The translations under genes and the position numbers were made by a program. Below, piece by piece: positions 42,773-51,890 of a stretch of DNA of 64,000 nt. How positions within the stretch are numbered: the first letter of the stretch is position 1; each line of letters begins with the position of its first letter. The notes under the pieces were generated by a model. The model was not told where the DNA came from, ran no database searches, and was given only the letters and a program-made list of their open reading frames with translations. Location of the stretch: positions 19,576 to 83,575 of the forward strand of contig NZ_CAKPYE010000010.1 of the NCBI RefSeq assembly GCF_934202705.1. The letters run 5' to 3'. This DNA is from an uncultured Limosilactobacillus sp. Its GTDB lineage: Bacteria > Bacillota > Bacilli > Lactobacillales > Lactobacillaceae.

Positions 42773-43780
42773 GTGAGTACCAAGCCACTAACAGCTAAAG
42801 AATTACAACCAGCAATCGTTGAACGCTTTCAGCGAATCATTAGTAATGGTGAACTGGCTCACGCTTACTTGTTTGTTGGACCAAATGGATCTGGCAAACA
42901 AGAGTTAGCTCAGTGGTTATCACTAAGCATCTTTTGTACTCATCCCCATTTTGGACAACCAGATTTGTCATGTTCCGAATGTCAACGGGTTTTGTCTGGT
43001 AATCATCCAGACATCGTTCGTGCGAGCGCTGAAGGTCGGCAAATCAAGGTCGACCAAATTCGCCACCTAAAAGCAGAATTTACTAAATCGGGGATGGAAG
43101 GACAGAAGAAAGTTTTTATTATTGAAGATGCGGATAAAATGACCACCAACGCCGCTAATAGTTTGCTCAAATTTATTGAAGAACCAGGGGCAGGAAGTTA
43201 CATTTTTCTATTAACCAATAATAAAAACGCCGTGTTACCCACAATTCAGTCGCGAACCCAAATTGTGGAATTGCAGCCGCTTTCCAAAACCATTATTAAA
43301 CAGATGTTGGATGACTATGAAATTCCAGAATACTTACGACCAGTAATTTTGGGGCTGACGGATTCGGCAACGCAAGCTGCCCAATGGGTAGCTGATGACT
43401 GGTTAGCTAAAACAATTGATACAATTGTGCATTGGTTTCAGGAACTGACCCAAGTGGATCCAATTGCGTTTGTTGATGTTCAAACAGTGATGAAGGGCTT
43501 AGCAAGCGATCGCGAAAAACAATTGATTTTTTTAGATTTGATGGCACTAATCTGGCGGGACGCGTTAGTGACTAAGCTTGGACCCACAAAAGGAGAACGA
43601 TTGTATTTTCAACAGTGGCAACAGATCGTTGAAAAAGGGGTCCGGCGGTATTCAATGCATCAGTTAGTAAAAGTAAGTCAAATTACTCTAGAAGCGCACC
43701 AATTGCTCGGGCAGAATATTAGTTTTCAAAATGTTGCTGAACAGCAGACTCTCCGAATTTTGAAATTGTTACATGGGTAG
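42773..43780 (+). CDS. holB: DNA polymerase III subunit delta'
   Basis: This 335-aa AAA+-like clamp-loader subunit has a P-loop variant FVGPNGSGKQELAQWL, a CSECQ zinc-like segment (about residues 65-70) and IIEDADKMTTNAANSLLKFIEEP. It ends in the oligomerisation domain. The start codon is GTG at 42773 after GAGGAG. yaaT, which follows holB in B. subtilis, is not present here; yabA comes next. Confidence 0.93.
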   Translation: MSTKPLTAKELQPAIVERFQRIISNGELAHAYLFVGPNGSGKQELAQWLSLSIFCTHPHFGQPDLSCSECQRVLSGNHPDIVRASAEGRQIKVDQIRHLKAEFTKSGMEGQKKVFIIEDADKMTTNAANSLLKFIEEPGAGSYIFLLTNNKNAVLPTIQSRTQIVELQPLSKTIIKQMLDDYEIPEYLRPVILGLTDSATQAAQWVADDWLAKTIDTIVHWFQELTQVDPIAFVDVQTVMKGLASDREKQLIFLDLMALIWRDALVTKLGPTKGERLYFQQWQQIVEKGVRRYSMHQLVKVSQITLEAHQLLGQNISFQNVAEQQTLRILKLLHG

Positions 43781-43790
43781 GTGAATATTC

Positions 43791-44132
43791 ATGGAAAAGC
43801 AACCAGTAAATAAAAGCGAAATTTATGATCAATTTGCACGCTTGACACAACAAACAAGGGATTTAATGGATAGTATTGATATTTTATCTGATCGAATGAC
43901 GAAAGTCTTAGCGGAGAACGCACGGTTAACCATTGAAAATGAACACTTGTGTGACGTCATCGCTAAAAAACATGAACAAAAACAAGAAAAGGGCTTGTCA
44001 GAGTCTCGTAAAATGTTGAAAAAGCTTTATCAAGAGGGCTTTCATGTTTGTAATGATATGTATGGTAAAAGACTTGAAACAAATGAATCTTGTACCTTTT
44101 GCTTAGATGCTATCTATGGTCGTCACAATTAA
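43791..44132 (+). CDS. yabA: Replication initiation control protein YabA
   Basis: This 113-aa protein inhibits reinitiation by binding DnaA and the sliding clamp. It has an N-terminal coiled coil (residues about 1-60). A C-terminal zinc-binding domain follows, with His/Cys ligands in GFHVCNDMYG and SCTFC. The length and position before rsmI agree with YabA. Confidence 0.93.
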   Translation: MEKQPVNKSEIYDQFARLTQQTRDLMDSIDILSDRMTKVLAENARLTIENEHLCDVIAKKHEQKQEKGLSESRKMLKKLYQEGFHVCNDMYGKRLETNESCTFCLDAIYGRHN

Positions 44133-44144
44133 GGAGTAAATTCA

Positions 44145-45008
44145 ATGCAAACAATGTCAAGTTTTCAAGAACCAACCGGTAAATTATATTTGGTACCGAC
44201 CCCAATTGGGAACTTAGATGATATGACGATGCGGGCTATCAAAACTTTGCAGGATGCTGACTTGATTGCAGCTGAAGACACACGACATACGCAAATTCTT
44301 TTAAACCACTTCGAGATTCATACACCGACGGTATCGTTTCATGAACATAACACTACGGAACGGATTCCTCAGTTAATTGCTAAATTAAAAGCAGGGACAG
44401 TCATTGCGCAATGTAGTGATGCGGGAATGCCATCCATCTCCGATCCAGGGAAGGAACTTGTTGCGGCCTGTGTTCAAGCGGAAATCCCAGTGGTGCCAAT
44501 TCCGGGCCCTAATGCTGGCTTGACGGCCTTAATTGCTTCTGGGCTCTCGCCACAACCGTTTACTTTTTACGGCTTTTTAGACCGGAAACATCAACAACAA
44601 ATCGTCCAATTAACGAAACTTAATTCTCGACCAGAAACGTTGATTTTTTATGAAGCCCCACATCGGCTCAAAAAAACGTTAAAAACGATGGGGGAAGTTT
44701 TTGGTATGGAACGACGGGTAGTGCTCGCGCGTGAATTAACAAAGCGGTACGAAGAATTTATTCGTGGAACGCTAGCAGAAGCAATTGACTGGACAGAGAA
44801 TCATCAAGTTCGCGGTGAGTTTGTGATCTTGGTTGCCGGTAATGATCAACCAACGGAACCAACTACGGTTGTCCATCAAGGAACTCCCGTTGAGCAGGTT
44901 GATCAAGAAGTTGCAAAGGGTCTCAATACTAATGCGGCAATTAAACTAGTTGCAAAACGATTGGGATTGAGACGTCAGGAATTATATAAGCAATATCATC
45001 AATTTTAG
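44145..45008 (+). CDS. rsmI: 16S rRNA (cytidine1402-2'-O)-methyltransferase
   Basis: This 287-aa tetrapyrrole-methylase-fold enzyme modifies C1402 of 16S rRNA. Signatures are LYLVPTPIGNLDDMTMRA, AAEDTRHTQILLNHF, SDAGMPSISDPG and VPIPGPNAGLTALIASGL. TAAGGAG is near the start. An alternative ATG is at 44154. It ends the dnaX-rsmI series. Confidence 0.96.
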   Translation: MQTMSSFQEPTGKLYLVPTPIGNLDDMTMRAIKTLQDADLIAAEDTRHTQILLNHFEIHTPTVSFHEHNTTERIPQLIAKLKAGTVIAQCSDAGMPSISDPGKELVAACVQAEIPVVPIPGPNAGLTALIASGLSPQPFTFYGFLDRKHQQQIVQLTKLNSRPETLIFYEAPHRLKKTLKTMGEVFGMERRVVLARELTKRYEEFIRGTLAEAIDWTENHQVRGEFVILVAGNDQPTEPTTVVHQGTPVEQVDQEVAKGLNTNAAIKLVAKRLGLRRQELYKQYHQF

Positions 45009-45017
45009 GAGTCATCA

Positions 45018-45776
45018 ATGGGAGAACAAAGATTTAAATTACAGCATCAGGTGAACTATTATGAATGTGATCCCAGTGGGCATCTGAGTTTAAGTACCCT
45101 AGTGGCGCTAATGATCTTAGCTTCAGAAAAACAAAATGCCCAATTAGGCGTAGATGAACACGTTACTAAACAGTTGGGTGGCGGTTGGGTAATTATTGAT
45201 TACGAAGCACATTTTGAGCAAGCGTGGCCAAGTGAAAATGATGTTATTCAATTTGAAACGCAAATTGTTGCTTATAATAAGTATTTCGTGGTTCGACAGT
45301 TTACGATTAAGGATCACGATGAGCAAATTATCGGGACTGTGAACGGGTTATTTATCTATATGGACTTAGCTAAGCGACGGATGACAAAGATCCCCGATAA
45401 AATTATGGCACCCTACGAAGCAACTAGTTGCTTGCGATTGCCAAAAGTGGCTCGCCCAGATAAAGTTGCATTAACCGATGCATGGCAAACTCAACAATAT
45501 CGGGTTAGATATTTTGATATTGACTATAACGGTCACGTTAATAATGCACGTTATTTTGATTGGATGCTTGATACATTAGATCATGATTTTCTTAAAAAGC
45601 ACCAAATTGTTGAAATGCGAATGAATTATGAACACGAAGTTCGACCAGAAACGATGGTGAAGAGTTTTGTAACAGCCCCGCAAATTGATGTGGATGGGGA
45701 TTATATAACCCATCATAAAATCTTAGTTGAAGCTGACGAGTGTGCCATCGCGACAATTAAATGGCGAGAAATTTAA
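45018..45776 (+). CDS. Acyl-ACP thioesterase
   Basis: This 252-aa protein has two tandem hot-dog halves. The first has VNYYECDPSGHLSLSTL, and the second has RYFDIDYNGHVNNARYFDWMLDTL, the Asn-His catalytic region of acyl-ACP thioesterases (FatA-like). It releases free fatty acids from acyl-ACP in the cytosol. It is 9 bp from rsmI and could be cotranscribed. A clear terminator follows. Confidence 0.9.
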   Translation: MGEQRFKLQHQVNYYECDPSGHLSLSTLVALMILASEKQNAQLGVDEHVTKQLGGGWVIIDYEAHFEQAWPSENDVIQFETQIVAYNKYFVVRQFTIKDHDEQIIGTVNGLFIYMDLAKRRMTKIPDKIMAPYEATSCLRLPKVARPDKVALTDAWQTQQYRVRYFDIDYNGHVNNARYFDWMLDTLDHDFLKKHQIVEMRMNYEHEVRPETMVKSFVTAPQIDVDGDYITHHKILVEADECAIATIKWREI

Positions 45777-45778
45777 AA

Positions 45779-45815
45779 TTAAGGGAATTCACGATTTTGT
45801 GAATTCCCTTTTTAT
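45779..45815 (+). terminator. Terminator after the thioesterase
   Basis: AAGGGAATTCAC (45781-45792) is inverted at 45799-45810 and followed by TTTTATG. Confidence 0.85.
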
Positions 45816-45870
45816 GATGGTCCGTGGTATTCTGAAATAGTAACAAGGACAATAAAAAGGGGCGTTCGAT

Positions 45871-47370
45871 GTGGCAAAAGGCGTAGTAGGATTAATCTTC
45901 TTAAAACCAGACCGCTTGACCTTGCGGGTCATTGATTTAGATCAGCACCGGATTGTTAATGAAGCGCGTTCTGGATCTCTGCATGTTGGACAGGACACTG
46001 TTGCTAATTATCCAGAAAATATTTCAGCAATTACCAATAATTTGCTTGGCTTCAAACGGATTCTAGCGGACTATCAGGTAACTAATTATCATTTATATGG
46101 AGCTTTGACGGATATTGATTTGGTAACTGGAAAATACGTTGCTAACCAGATTTACGTACGGACAGGATTGAGAATGCACTGGCTTAATAAGGACCAGACA
46201 CTGGCTAATGTATTGGCAGCAGTGAATCAGCTTGTTGAGACAAAAAAAATCGAAAAAAAGCAATTATCTGGTTATGTTTTAAACATTGGCTTGAGCACCA
46301 GTAACCTGGCTTATTATAAGAAGGGGAAATATGCCTGTTCATGGGAAATTGATCTGGGGAAAGCACGTCTTAGTCAACTAGTTACTAATTTACGGCAGAC
46401 GGCAGCTACCCCGAGTGACATCATCTTAGATTACATTAGCTCAAAGCTAGAATATTTAGTTCCAGAACTGAAAAATGATGATGAATCGACAATGGTAATT
46501 CAAGGAGCGGATACTCTTGCTGAACGTTACCTCTCAGAGGGTCAACATGTGGAAAAAGTGCCACATAAAGAGTTCCATAAACGTTATCAGCACCTGCTTA
46601 ATGCATCCGATCAATATATCATCCATCACTATGACGTTGATGAACAAAGTGTTAATTGGGTTTTGCCAACTTACTTAATTGTTCGCCAGATAATGCGGTT
46701 ATTAAACGTTAAAAAAGTTTATGTGACTGATGTGACAGTACTGGATGGCTTAGAAGTAACTCGTAACCATCCAGAATTGGTTTTGGGCATGGTGAAAACC
46801 GCGGCGGACAACCTAGCAATTCGTTACGGTGCTGATTCAAGCCATAAACGATTTGTGACGTCAGTGGCGTTGAAACTTTATGATGCATTGAAGCCAATTC
46901 ATCGCTTGGATGATCATTACCGATTATTATTAGAAGTGGCATGTAAAGTTGATGACATTGGTAATTTTATCAATCCCCAGGGTCATTATCGGCATTCAGC
47001 TTATATCCTTGAAGCAAACCCATTGATTGGTTTATCTAGTCAGGATAATGAAGTAATTGCGGAAGTTTCGCGATATCATAGTTCGGAAACGCCGGAAGTT
47101 GACCAGCCCCACTATATGCACCTGGATAGTGCAATTCAGCTACCAGTTGCGCAACTAGCTGCGATTTTACGAGTGGCGGATTCACTGGATGATTCACGAT
47201 TACAAAAGATTTTACAGGTGCATCTCACATTGGTTGAAAATGACCTGCAAATTCAAGTGAAGACGACCGATGATTTGGTACTGGAACAATGGGCATTTGA
47301 ACGGAAAAACCAGTTATTTACTGAAGTCTATGGATTACATCCAAAACTAATGATTGTTGGGAGAGAGTAG
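45871..47370 (+). CDS. Degenerate Ppx/GppA-like protein
   Basis: This 499-aa protein has a Ppx/GppA architecture: an actin-like N-terminal half (about 1-310), then an HD-like helical C-terminal half (about 310-499). The phosphate loops are changed. The usual DxGSNSxR is GLIFLKPDRLTLRV, the second loop is LNIGLSTSNLAYY, and the HD motif reads KVDDIGNF with no His-Asp pair. It may have lost hydrolase activity and become regulatory. It starts with GTG after AAAAGGGG, and ppk begins one base after its stop. Confidence 0.75.
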   Translation: MAKGVVGLIFLKPDRLTLRVIDLDQHRIVNEARSGSLHVGQDTVANYPENISAITNNLLGFKRILADYQVTNYHLYGALTDIDLVTGKYVANQIYVRTGLRMHWLNKDQTLANVLAAVNQLVETKKIEKKQLSGYVLNIGLSTSNLAYYKKGKYACSWEIDLGKARLSQLVTNLRQTAATPSDIILDYISSKLEYLVPELKNDDESTMVIQGADTLAERYLSEGQHVEKVPHKEFHKRYQHLLNASDQYIIHHYDVDEQSVNWVLPTYLIVRQIMRLLNVKKVYVTDVTVLDGLEVTRNHPELVLGMVKTAADNLAIRYGADSSHKRFVTSVALKLYDALKPIHRLDDHYRLLLEVACKVDDIGNFINPQGHYRHSAYILEANPLIGLSSQDNEVIAEVSRYHSSETPEVDQPHYMHLDSAIQLPVAQLAAILRVADSLDDSRLQKILQVHLTLVENDLQIQVKTTDDLVLEQWAFERKNQLFTEVYGLHPKLMIVGRE

Positions 47371-47371
47371 T

Positions 47372-49621
47372 ATGTATAAAGATTTCTATAAACCAGCAAA
47401 TTATGTGAATCGGGAATTGTCATGGATTGATTTCAATGGTCGAGTATTAGATGAAGCGTTAGATCCACATAACCCCCTTTTGGAACAAGCCAATTTTGTT
47501 GGAATTACGCAAAGTAATGTTGATGAGTTCTTTATGGTGCGCGTCGCGTCACTGCATAAACTATCAGCCGCCAATGTGACAACGACTGATGCATCTGGGA
47601 TGACTCCCGGTGAGCAATTAACGGCAGTTAATGACAAGGAACATCAAATGGTGGAACGTCGTTATCGTGTTTACAATGATCATATTCTAACTGAGTTAGC
47701 ACACCATGATATCCAGATCTTGCCTGAACGCAATTTACAAGAACGGGACTATGAATATACACGCCGTTACTTTAATGATGAATTATTACCAGTTTTAACG
47801 CCAATGGCTGATGATATGTCACGACCATTCCCGTTTATTAATAATGGCTCACTCAACATTGCCGTTAAATTACACCGGAAGAAAAAGAACGCACAATCAA
47901 CCAATAACCCGGTTCTTGAAGGTGATCAAGAGGTAACTGGCAAAACACCGGAGCCACATGAGGATCGCCAGCATCATGGCGCTAAATTTGCCACGATCCG
48001 GGTACCTAGCATTTATAAACGGCTTGTGAAATTGCCAGAAAAGAATCATTTTGTATTGATCGATGAGATCATTCAAGAATTTATGGGGGTCTTGTTTCCG
48101 GGCTATAAGATTGACGCCAGTGGGACATACCGAGTAATGCGTGATATGGACCTGGATGTGGCCGAAGAGGATACTTCAGATTTATTGAGATCCGTTCAGC
48201 ACCAACTCCGTGCTAGAGAGCACGGGCAAGTAATGCGCTTAGAAATCGGCAACCACTTTGACCAATGGCTGGAAGAACGTTTGCGGGAAAACCTTCAGGT
48301 AGCAGAGAACGCGATTTACCGGGTTGACGGTCCGGTTGATTTAAGCTTTCTAAAGAAACTACCTGGAATGGTTACAGGTCATGATGATTTAAGGTATTCA
48401 TCCTTTAAGCCGTACTTGAACCCGATCTTGGATATGGATCACAATATTTTTGATGCAATTCGTCATAAGGATTACCTAATGCAGCACCCCTACGACGATT
48501 TTCAAGCAGTGGTTAACTTTATTCATCAGGCGGCAGTAGATGAGGACACCCTGGCAATTAAGATGACTCTTTATCGGGTCTCGGGTAATTCACCAATTAT
48601 TAAGTATCTAGGAATGGCCGCTCAACGTGGTAAGCAAGTGACAGTGCTGGTGGAAGTTAAGGCGCGGTTTGACGAAAAGAATAATGTTCGATGGGCGCGA
48701 CGCCTGGAACAAATGGGGTGCCATGTGATTTATGGACTCGCTGGTTTGAAGACTCACTGTAAGTTAGCACTGGTTATTCGTCGTGACGATGATGGCTTGC
48801 GTCGGTACATGCATCTGGGTACAGGTAATTATAATGACGTGACTGCGCATTTCTATACTGATATGGGTCTCCTAACTTGTGATTACGAGTTGGGAAATGA
48901 TATGACTAACCTCTTTAATATGCTTTCAGGATTTGCCCGACCGAAGTACTTTCACAAACTACATGTTTCACCAAACGGGATTCGTGACTTCATTAACGAA
49001 AAGATTGATCAGCAAATTAAGATTGCACAAAGTGGCAATCCGGCCTTAATTGGGATGAAAATGAATTCGTTATCTGATAAACAAATTATTGCGCACTTGT
49101 ATGAAGCAGCAACGGCTGGAGTTAAAATTCATTTGATTGTACGTGGTATTACTTGCTTGCGCAATGATTTACCAGAGCTACACAATAATATTGAAGTGCA
49201 TTCCATTGTGGGACGCTTTTTGGAACACTCACGGATTTACTATTTTGCCGGCAATGACCATGAAGAAATTTATCTGGCGAGTGCAGATATGATGACGAGA
49301 AATCTAAACCGACGGGTCGAAGAACTCTATCCAGTGACTGAAAATGATACTAAAGCACGTGCTATTAGTATTTTCCACAAAATGTGGCATGATAATACTA
49401 AGGCTTGGCGGTTGGTTGGTGACCACTATGTCAAGATTCGCTCCGACGATCAGCAACCAGTTAATTCGCAAGAGTTCTTTATGGAAGAGGCAACGCAGTT
49501 ACGAAAAGAAGAGAAACACGTGCGTAAGAATAAGAAGCATTTTAGTAATGTCTTTGAAACCTTGACGAAACACGTCTCTGGCATTCGACTGAATAAAACT
49601 AACTCAAAGGAAGAGGAGTAG
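47372..49621 (+). CDS. ppk: Polyphosphate kinase
   Basis: This 749-aa membrane-associated enzyme makes polyphosphate from ATP. It starts YVNRELSWIDFNGRVLDEA and carries the phospholipase-D-like active-site regions GLAGLKTHCKLALVIRR (phosphorylated His) and LEHSRIYYFAGN. ATG 47372 follows GGGAGAGAG; an upstream in-frame TTG would overlap the previous gene. A low-complexity insert at about residues 175-205 and a Lys-rich C-terminus are extra features. Confidence 0.95.
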   Translation: MYKDFYKPANYVNRELSWIDFNGRVLDEALDPHNPLLEQANFVGITQSNVDEFFMVRVASLHKLSAANVTTTDASGMTPGEQLTAVNDKEHQMVERRYRVYNDHILTELAHHDIQILPERNLQERDYEYTRRYFNDELLPVLTPMADDMSRPFPFINNGSLNIAVKLHRKKKNAQSTNNPVLEGDQEVTGKTPEPHEDRQHHGAKFATIRVPSIYKRLVKLPEKNHFVLIDEIIQEFMGVLFPGYKIDASGTYRVMRDMDLDVAEEDTSDLLRSVQHQLRAREHGQVMRLEIGNHFDQWLEERLRENLQVAENAIYRVDGPVDLSFLKKLPGMVTGHDDLRYSSFKPYLNPILDMDHNIFDAIRHKDYLMQHPYDDFQAVVNFIHQAAVDEDTLAIKMTLYRVSGNSPIIKYLGMAAQRGKQVTVLVEVKARFDEKNNVRWARRLEQMGCHVIYGLAGLKTHCKLALVIRRDDDGLRRYMHLGTGNYNDVTAHFYTDMGLLTCDYELGNDMTNLFNMLSGFARPKYFHKLHVSPNGIRDFINEKIDQQIKIAQSGNPALIGMKMNSLSDKQIIAHLYEAATAGVKIHLIVRGITCLRNDLPELHNNIEVHSIVGRFLEHSRIYYFAGNDHEEIYLASADMMTRNLNRRVEELYPVTENDTKARAISIFHKMWHDNTKAWRLVGDHYVKIRSDDQQPVNSQEFFMEEATQLRKEEKHVRKNKKHFSNVFETLTKHVSGIRLNKTNSKEEE

Positions 49622-49624
49622 CCA

Positions 49625-50581
49625 ATGAGTATCAATTTAGCAATTATTGACTTGGGTTCTAATTCTTGTCGCCTCCGGGTTACGAAGGTTTTTGATAATG
49701 GGCGAACGGAGCTAATTCGCTATGAGAAAGAATATGTTCGTTTATCAGAAAATATGGGACCAGAAAAGGTTTTACAACCAGCGCCAATAGAGCGAACAAT
49801 TGCGACGCTAACGCGGTTTAAAAATATTTGTACAGAATTAAAAAATGTCCGATTAATCGCGGTGGCCACGGCGGCGGTCCGCCAGGCGGTCAATCAGGAT
49901 GAATTCTTAAAACGGGTCAAAAATGAATTAAACATTCAATTTAAGATTCTCTCTGGTGCTCGGGAGGCCTATCTGGATTATGTCGGGGTTTCGCGAACCT
50001 TAAAAATTGAAAATGGTTTAATCATTGACACTGGTGGGGCCAGCATGGAAATGATTTTGGTTGATCAAGGACAAGCGGAAGAGTTAGTGAGTCTACCAAT
50101 CGGTTCCGTGACCCTTTCACAGAATTACCATTTGAATGACCAAGTGCGGGCAGCTGATCTTTACGATGCAACGATTAAGGTGGATGAGCAATTGTCAACT
50201 CAACGGTGGTTAAATCGGGCTCGGCATACTCAGGTAATTGCGCTCGGCGGTAGTAACCGTGCATTAGCAAAAATGTATCGGTGGAAATTGGCTACTGACC
50301 CAGCTACGGTGCAACCAGTTCATGGGTTGACTATGCAGACTAATGAAGCTAACCAAATGATGCATGAATTGTTAGCTACTGATCGAGATGGGCGGGCAGC
50401 AATTCGTGGGATTAATAGTTCAAGAGCGGATGTGATTATTGGTGGTTTGTTGCCGTTAATGGCATTACTGCGACAACTTAATTTAAAAGAACTTCGTTTT
50501 AGCAACAATGGGTTACGTGAAGGATTACTGTTTGAATATTTAGACCATGAAATTGAACAAAGTCAACTCCAAGAGCTTTAA
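49625..50581 (+). CDS. ppx: Exopolyphosphatase
   Basis: This 318-aa single-domain Ppx/GppA enzyme removes terminal phosphates from polyphosphate. It keeps IDLGSNSCRLRV, the second phosphate loop IDTGGASMEMILV and ALGGSNRALAKM. It lacks the C-terminal HD domain found in the longer paralogue upstream. Three bases separate it from ppk, so synthesis and degradation are encoded together. Orthology to catalytically active short Ppx proteins is likely. Confidence 0.92.
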   Translation: MSINLAIIDLGSNSCRLRVTKVFDNGRTELIRYEKEYVRLSENMGPEKVLQPAPIERTIATLTRFKNICTELKNVRLIAVATAAVRQAVNQDEFLKRVKNELNIQFKILSGAREAYLDYVGVSRTLKIENGLIIDTGGASMEMILVDQGQAEELVSLPIGSVTLSQNYHLNDQVRAADLYDATIKVDEQLSTQRWLNRARHTQVIALGGSNRALAKMYRWKLATDPATVQPVHGLTMQTNEANQMMHELLATDRDGRAAIRGINSSRADVIIGGLLPLMALLRQLNLKELRFSNNGLREGLLFEYLDHEIEQSQLQEL

Positions 50582-50594
50582 AAATAAATTTCTG

Positions 50595-50617
50595 CTAATG
50601 GAGACTTGTGTTATAAT
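50595..50617 (+). promoter_or_regulatory. galE promoter
   Basis: TATAAT at 50612-50617 has an upstream TG in the extended -10 position. A weak -35-like segment lies 17 bp upstream. This places a transcription start about 45 bp before galE. Confidence 0.5.
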
Positions 50618-50665
50618 GCTAGTAAAGTTTTAGTAAACTTTTATTGAAAATGGAGGCAAACAAAG

Positions 50666-51661
50666 ATGGCAATTTTGGTTTGTGGTGGTGCCGGGTATAT
50701 CGGTTCACATATGGTAAAACGATTAGTGGAAAGCGGGGAAGAAGTTGTCGTAGCAGATAACCTTTCAACTGGACATAAGAAGGCAATCAACCCGCAAGCA
50801 AAGTTTTATCAAGGCGATATTCGTGATCGGGCGTTTTTAGATCGGATCTTTTTGAATGAAAATATTACGGCAGTTGTTCATTTTGCGGCATTCTCAATTG
50901 TTCCTGAATCAATGAGTGAACCACTGAAGTACTTTGATAACAATACTGGCGGAATGATCACGTTGTTGGAAGCGATGCGTGACTTTGGCGTCAAGTACAT
51001 CGTCTTCAGTTCTACAGCAGCAACATATGGTGTTCCAGAACACATGCCAATTAAAGAAACTGATCCACAGAAACCAATTAACCCATATGGGTTATCAAAG
51101 TTAATGATGGAACATATGATGGCATGGGCTGATCAGGCTTATGGGATTAAGTTCGTGGCACTTCGGTACTTTAATGTGGCTGGGGCAGCTCCAGATGGAA
51201 CAATTGGGGAAGATCACGGCCCAGAAACACACTTAGTACCAATTATTATGCAAGTGGCTCAAGGAAAGCGAAAAGAGCTTAGTATCTTCGGTGATGATTA
51301 CAACACCCCGGACGGCACGAATGTTCGTGATTATGTTCATGTTATGGACCTAGCGGATGCGCACATTTTGGCACTGAAGTACTTGAAGGAAAATAATCAA
51401 TCGAATGCTTTTAATCTAGGTTCATCAACAGGATTTTCCAACAAACAAATGCTCGAAGCAGCACGAGAAGTTACTGGAAAAGAAATTCCAGCTAAAATGG
51501 CGGCGCGCCGGCCAGGAGATCCTGATTCATTGATTGCTGCTAGTGATAAAGCCCGCAGCGTTCTTGGCTGGAAACCACAGTATGATGATGTTCATGATAT
51601 TATTGCGACAGCTTGGAAGTGGCATTCAACTCATCCAAAGGGTTACGATGATCGGAATTAA
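50666..51661 (+). CDS. galE: UDP-glucose 4-epimerase
   Basis: This 331-aa short-chain dehydrogenase/reductase interconverts UDP-glucose and UDP-galactose. It has the NAD motif GGAGYIGSH, the catalytic Ser/Thr region FSSTAATYG and the Tyr-Lys pair in NPYGLSKLMMEH. The length is typical. TGGAGGC precedes the ATG. It is monocistronic here, far from the alpha-galactosidase operon that would supply galactose. Confidence 0.96.
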   Translation: MAILVCGGAGYIGSHMVKRLVESGEEVVVADNLSTGHKKAINPQAKFYQGDIRDRAFLDRIFLNENITAVVHFAAFSIVPESMSEPLKYFDNNTGGMITLLEAMRDFGVKYIVFSSTAATYGVPEHMPIKETDPQKPINPYGLSKLMMEHMMAWADQAYGIKFVALRYFNVAGAAPDGTIGEDHGPETHLVPIIMQVAQGKRKELSIFGDDYNTPDGTNVRDYVHVMDLADAHILALKYLKENNQSNAFNLGSSTGFSNKQMLEAAREVTGKEIPAKMAARRPGDPDSLIAASDKARSVLGWKPQYDDVHDIIATAWKWHSTHPKGYDDRN

Positions 51662-51679
51662 TTGAAGTTTAAAAGGGGG

Positions 51680-51708
51680 AGAAAAAGTCGGTTGCGACTT
51701 TGCTTTTC
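51680..51708 (+). terminator. Probable galE terminator
   Basis: AAAGTCG and CGACTTT form a short stem around GGTTG (about 51685-51702), followed by GCTTTTC. The T tract is interrupted, so strength is uncertain. Confidence 0.45.
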
Positions 51709-51716
51709 GAACCTTA

Positions 51717-51828
51717 GCGAGAACAAATAGGGCTGCAGCGTTCGGCTTCGCCGGTGCTGCAGCCCATTTGCGTCCCTCGTTGTTGGGATAAACCCTTGGG
51801 AAGAAACCTGTTTTTTTGAATATCCCAA
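51717..51828. repeat. Composite palindromic intergenic element
   Basis: GGGCTGCAGC (51730-51739) is perfectly inverted at 51756-51765, with an inner CGGC-TTC-GCCG hairpin. Flanking CAAAT/ATTTG and GCGAG/CTCGT pairs extend the stem to about 51717-51780. A second inverted repeat, TTGGGATA (51783-51790) with TATCCCAA (51821-51828), adjoins it. This resembles REP-like intergenic palindromes; only one copy is in this window. Confidence 0.55.
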
Positions 51829-51844
51829 TCATAGATCGGTTGGC

Positions 51845-51872
51845 TTGACGAATATGTTAAGATACTTACTGT
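51845..51872 (+). promoter_or_regulatory. Promoter of tsaB-rimI-tsaD
   Basis: TTGACG (51845-51850) and TACTGT (51867-51872) are spaced 16 bp, about 20 bp before the tsaB start. Confidence 0.45.
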
Positions 51873-51890
51873 ATGAAAGGACGGAGAAAG

